64,000 nt of DNA from Pseudomonas viridiflava (lineage in GTDB: Bacteria; Pseudomonadota; Gammaproteobacteria; Pseudomonadales; Pseudomonadaceae): NCBI RefSeq assembly GCF_900583165.1, contig NZ_UTKY01000008.1:62001-126000 (forward strand). Reading direction: 5' to 3'. Numbering within the stretch: the first letter of the stretch is position 1; the number at the start of each line of letters is the position of its first letter. Shown piece by piece: positions 60,712-64,000 of this stretch. The position numbers and the translations under genes are program-made. Under the pieces are notes generated by a model, which did not search any database, was not told the origin of the DNA, and saw only the letters and a program-made list of their open reading frames with translations.

Positions 60712-61590
60712 ATGCACTTTGACCTGACCGACCTGCGCCTCTACCTGCACATCCTCGACACCGGCAATATCACCGCCGGTGCCGCCCGTAGCCATTTGTC
60801 CCTGGCGGCCGCCAGTGCGCGTATCCGCGCCATGGAGGCCTCGCTGGGCATCGACTTCCTCGAACGCGGCCGTCGTGGCGTCACCCCGACCCCCGCGGGC
60901 ATTGCCCTCGCCCGTCACGCCCGCCTGCTGTTGCAACAGGCCGAGCACCTGCAACAAGACCTGGCCGAATACGCCAATGGCGTCAAAGGCCAGGTGCGCC
61001 TGCTGTGCAACACCACCGCCCTCAGCGAATACCTGCCGGAGCTGCTGGCAGACTTTCTGCGCAAGCACCCCAACCTCGATATCGACCTGCAAGAGTTGCC
61101 CAGCCTGCGTATCACCCAGGCCTTGCGCCAGGGCACGGCGGACCTCGGGATCATTTCCGACGCCGTGGACACCCACGGCTTGCAGACCCTGCCCTTTCGC
61201 GATGATCCGTTGGTGCTGATCATGCCGCTGGACCATCCACTGGTGAACCAAAACGTCAGCTTTATCGACAGCCTGCAACACGACTACGTTGGCCTCACCG
61301 CCAACAGCGCGCTCTCGGTGTACCTGGAGGAGCAGGCGCTGCACGCCGGTTTTCGCTTGCAGACGCGCATCCGCGCCGAGGGCTTTGATGGCTTGATTCG
61401 CATGGTCGCCGGTGGCGCCGGCATGGGCATCGTGCCTCAGGCTGCAGTGGAGCGCTGGCCGTTGCAACGCCGCTTCAGGGCCCAGCCACTGCGCGAAGAC
61501 TGGGCCTGCCGCACGTTGCTGCTGTGCGCACGCTCGTTCGAACAGCTACCCGCCTACGCCACCGCGCTACTGACGGCGTTGACCAAGTGA
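60712..61590 (+). CDS. LysR-family regulator
   Basis: The ATG at 60712 gives 292 residues. The N-terminal winged helix reads LRLYLHILDTGNITAGAARSHLSLAAASARIRAMEASLGIDFLERG; a substrate-binding domain follows. A frame extending into the REP is rejected. Divergent from the TauE/SafE gene, its likely target. Confidence 0.92.
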   Translation: MHFDLTDLRLYLHILDTGNITAGAARSHLSLAAASARIRAMEASLGIDFLERGRRGVTPTPAGIALARHARLLLQQAEHLQQDLAEYANGVKGQVRLLCNTTALSEYLPELLADFLRKHPNLDIDLQELPSLRITQALRQGTADLGIISDAVDTHGLQTLPFRDDPLVLIMPLDHPLVNQNVSFIDSLQHDYVGLTANSALSVYLEEQALHAGFRLQTRIRAEGFDGLIRMVAGGAGMGIVPQAAVERWPLQRRFRAQPLREDWACRTLLLCARSFEQLPAYATALLTALTK

Positions 61591-61638
61591 CGCAAACACC
61601 ACGCTCTACGGTGTTACGAACAGGTCACCCGGAGTAAT

Positions 61639-61668
61639 ATCTGCCCCCTCAGCAGTTCTAGGGCAGAT
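61639..61668 (+). repeat. Inverted repeat in the leader of aroP
   Basis: ATCTGCCC and GGGCAGAT, 14 bases apart, about 45 bases before aroP. Confidence 0.5.
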
Positions 61669-61711
61669 GCGGCGTGCATCACCCTCGCGAAAAATTTAGA
61701 AAGGAACGTTA

Positions 61712-63115
61712 ATGGCGGATGACATGGTTAACCCGGTGGGCCTCAAGCGCGGCCTGAAGAACCGGCATATTCAACTGATCGCCTTGGGAGGGGCGATTGG
61801 CACGGGGTTGTTCCTCGGTTCGGCAGGCGTGCTCAAATCGGCGGGGCCGTCGATGATCCTGGGTTACGCGATTGCAGGGTTTATCGCGTTCCTGATGATG
61901 CGCCAGCTGGGTGAAATGATCGTCGAAGAGCCGGTGGCCGGTTCCTTCAGCCATTTTGCGCACAAATACTGGGGCGGCTATGCGGGCTTCCTGTCGGGCT
62001 GGAACTACTGGGTGCTCTACGTACTGGTAGGCATGGCCGAGCTGACGGCCGTGGGCAAGTACATCCAATTCTGGTGGCCCGAAGTCCCGACCTGGGTCAG
62101 CGCGCTGGTGTTCTTTGCGGCGGTAAACCTGATCAATACCCTGAACGTGAAGTTCTTCGGTGAGGCCGAATTCTGGTTTGCGATCATCAAGGTGGTGGCG
62201 ATTATCGGCATGATCCTGCTCGGTTGCTACCTGCTGTTCAGCGGCACCGGCGGCCCCCAGGCGTCGATCAACAATCTGTGGAGCCACGGCGGGTTCTTCC
62301 CCAATGGCGGCATGGGGCTATTGATGGCCATGGCGTTCATCATGTTCTCGTTCGGTGGCCTGGAACTGGTCGGTATCACTGCCGCCGAGGCCAGCGAGCC
62401 GCGCAAAGTGATCCCTAAAGCCATCAACCAGGTGGTGTATCGCATCCTGATTTTCTACGTCGGCGCCCTGACCGTGCTGTTGTCGTTGTACCCGTGGGAC
62501 CAATTGCTGCAAACCCTCGGCGCCTCGGGCGATGCCTACAGCGGCAGCCCGTTTGTGCAGATCTTTTCGTTGATCGGTAACGATACGGCCGCGCACATCC
62601 TCAACTTCGTGGTGCTGACGGCGGCGCTGTCGGTGTACAACAGCGGCGTGTACTGCAACAGCCGTATGCTGTTCGGCCTGGCCGAGCAAGGCGATGCGCC
62701 TAAAGCACTGATGAAACTGAACAAACAAGGCGTGCCGCTGCGGGCCCTGGCGGTGTCGGCGCTGGTGACGATGTTGTGCGTGGTGGTCAACTACGTCGCA
62801 CCGCAGAGTGCCCTGGAGTTGCTGTTTGCCCTGGTGGTTGCCTCGCTGATGATCAACTGGGCGCTGATCAGCATCACCCACATCAAGTTCCGCAAGGCCA
62901 TGGGCGAGCAAGGCGTGACGCCGTCGTTCAAGACCTTCTGGTTCCCGTTCAGCAATTACCTGTGCCTGGCGTTCATGGTGGTGATCATCAGCGTGATGCT
63001 GGCGATTCCGGGCATTCGCAATTCGGTGTTTGCGATGCCGGTGTGGGTGGGGATTATCTACATTGCTTACCGGTTGCGGGTGAGCAAGGCGAAAGCGGTA
63101 GCCGCAGCACAGTAA
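61712..63115 (+). CDS. aroP: Aromatic amino acid permease, AroP-like
   Basis: A 467-residue amino acid/proton symporter with 12 membrane segments. It is very like E. coli AroP along its length: GLKNRHIQLIALGGAIGTGLFLGSA, EEPVAGSFSHFAHKYW, GWNYWVLYVLV, FSFGGLELVGITAAEA, VVLTAALSVYNSGVYCNSRMLFGLA. It imports Phe, Tyr and Trp; related permeases for other amino acids cannot be wholly excluded. Confidence 0.9.
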   Translation: MADDMVNPVGLKRGLKNRHIQLIALGGAIGTGLFLGSAGVLKSAGPSMILGYAIAGFIAFLMMRQLGEMIVEEPVAGSFSHFAHKYWGGYAGFLSGWNYWVLYVLVGMAELTAVGKYIQFWWPEVPTWVSALVFFAAVNLINTLNVKFFGEAEFWFAIIKVVAIIGMILLGCYLLFSGTGGPQASINNLWSHGGFFPNGGMGLLMAMAFIMFSFGGLELVGITAAEASEPRKVIPKAINQVVYRILIFYVGALTVLLSLYPWDQLLQTLGASGDAYSGSPFVQIFSLIGNDTAAHILNFVVLTAALSVYNSGVYCNSRMLFGLAEQGDAPKALMKLNKQGVPLRALAVSALVTMLCVVVNYVAPQSALELLFALVVASLMINWALISITHIKFRKAMGEQGVTPSFKTFWFPFSNYLCLAFMVVIISVMLAIPGIRNSVFAMPVWVGIIYIAYRLRVSKAKAVAAAQ

Positions 63116-63120
63116 TACCC

Positions 63121-63150
63121 ATGTGGGAGGGGGCTTGCCCCCTCCCACAT
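63121..63150. repeat. Compact REP hairpin without loop
   Basis: ATGTGGGAGGGGGCTTGCCCCCTCCCACAT: a perfect palindrome that looks like a REPIN with its loop deleted, 5 bases after the aroP stop, where it may act as a transcript end. Confidence 0.8.
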
Positions 63151-63264
63151 TGGACGGCTGCGCACCAGGCAGCGCTTCTGGACATCCCGATGTCGAGTAC
63201 AGACCACTGTCACCGCGCCCGAGGCCTTAGGGTTCAGCTTCGAACCCCCTGCCTCGGAGACATC

Positions 63265-63609
63265 ATGTCCAAGCCCATCACCGTACTGCGCGACACCCAC
63301 CCCTTGCCGGTCCTGGATGCCTGCAAATGGGAAAAGCTCGAAGGCGACCCGCACACCGTCAACCTCAATGCCTACACCAGCGAAGACGGCAGCAAGATCA
63401 TGGGCACCTGGATCTGCACGCCAGGCAAGTGGTACGTGGACTACGTGAAATGGGAATACTGCCACTTCCAGGAAGGCTACTGCATCATCACCCCCGAAGG
63501 CCTGGCGCCGATTCACTTGCGGGCTGGGGATATCTTTGTGGTGGAACCGGGGATGAAAGGCACGTGGGAGGTGGTGGAGACGGTGCGTAAGTATTTTGTG
63601 TTTGCCTGA
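63265..63609 (+). CDS. Cupin-domain protein (DUF861)
   Basis: An ATG at 63265 behind GGAG gives 114 residues. Single cupin of the DUF861/EutQ-like type: SKIMGTWICTPGKWYVDYVKWEYCHFQEGYCIITPEG ... GDIFVVEPGMKGTWEVVETVRKYFVF. This branch often lacks the full metal ligand set. The role is unknown. Confidence 0.88.
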   Translation: MSKPITVLRDTHPLPVLDACKWEKLEGDPHTVNLNAYTSEDGSKIMGTWICTPGKWYVDYVKWEYCHFQEGYCIITPEGLAPIHLRAGDIFVVEPGMKGTWEVVETVRKYFVFA

Positions 63610-63748
63610 GGCCGCACACCTGGGGCGCAGATGACAAGTCCGCGCCCTGTTTCACGCAACATTCAGACCCGTCCTACGTAAGCAACATAAGCTGACTGAC
63701 ATGATCTGCGCCTGCTTCCTTCATCGAAAAGCTTGCCAGAGAACGTCT

Positions 63749-64000
63749 ATGCCGCACACTCATCACTCCACCTATCAAACTTCAAATTGCGCGGGTGATC
63801 CTGCGCCGCGTAAGCGTCTTGCAAAGAGACAGATATACCCAAACTCCTGCGGCGCGGCAGCCTTGTTATGCGCAGCGAAAGAGCTCGGGGTCTGCCAGAT
63901 GCCTATGTATTCAGGATCTATGTCCGCACAACTTGGGGTCGATACGCTTGAACTGGACAATCGCTGCGAAACTGACCTCTACAAGATCACCAGCGGTAGC
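63749..64000 (+). CDS. Possible papain-like cysteine protease or effector (partial)
   Basis: An ATG at 63749 opens a frame that stays open to the window end (84 codons): a short polar N-terminus, a basic stretch (PRKRLAKRQ), then IYPNSCGAAALLCAAKELGV, where Asn-Ser-Cys-Gly followed by a helix resembles the nucleophile region of C39/papain-like peptidases. Composition is less GC-rich than the neighbours. No Shine-Dalgarno sequence is convincing. Effector or secreted peptidase is an inference. Confidence 0.45.
   Translation, partial: MPHTHHSTYQTSNCAGDPAPRKRLAKRQIYPNSCGAAALLCAAKELGVCQMPMYSGSMSAQLGVDTLELDNRCETDLYKITSGS

Overview
The window is bacterial chromosome of a Pseudomonas, most likely the P. 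fluorescens group. The support is high GC, the cyoABCDE and rplU-rpmA-obgE-proB blocks with pseudomonad-type proteins, a short-LOV/LitR light module like that of P. putida, and many copies of two pseudomonad REP/REPIN families (cores GTGGGAGGGGGCTTGC and GTAGGAGCGAGCTTGCTC) in intergenic gaps. No rRNA, tRNA, CRISPR array, insertion sequence or prophage is visible.

Layout. 0-1.5 kb: 5' part of a Tat-exported aminotransferase, then a RelE/HigA-type toxin-antitoxin pair lying between two copies of a 43-bp terminator. 1.5-6.3 kb: cytochrome bo3 oxidase operon cyoABCDE. 7.1-10.7 kb: dsbB, then divergent hmp and norR sharing three NorR-type operators. 10.8-15.2 kb: EamA transporter, AraC regulator and a MalT-like LuxR regulator. 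15.5-21.9 kb: DUF1329 and DUF1302 envelope proteins, an SDR, a MEST-like alpha/beta hydrolase and a class II aldolase, possibly one pathway for a hydrophobic substrate. 22.1-27.9 kb: flavodoxin, then a light-response module (short LOV protein, PilZ-like protein, LitR/PplR-like MerR regulator) facing a pterin operon (folM, folE, folX). 28-34 kb: trxB, cysZ, glycosyltransferase, old yellow enzyme, glutathione peroxidase, creA. 33.8-38.3 kb: proB, obgE, rpmA, rplU and divergent ispB. 38.5-40 kb: yjdM, a small gene behind a Fur-like box, fklB.

40-51 kb is the most accessory-looking part. A 1894-residue toxin-like protein with two Tiki-like domains (the first degenerate) and an 802-residue toxin-like protein with an ADP-ribosyltransferase-like end flank an HBM-type chemoreceptor and a glyoxalase-fold gene. 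51-54.7 kb: gntP-rpiR-D-aminoacylase operon. 55-63.6 kb: LprI-like protein, SulP permease, epimerase, two LysR regulators, mdaB, TauE/SafE, aroP and a cupin. The window ends inside a lower-GC open frame with a cysteine-protease-like Asn-Ser-Cys-Gly motif.

The genes show a respiratory, oxidative/nitrosative-stress and light-sensing core with interspersed catabolic operons, plus a probable anti-eukaryotic toxin locus. All functional names come from reading the sequence and from family knowledge; no database search was run.
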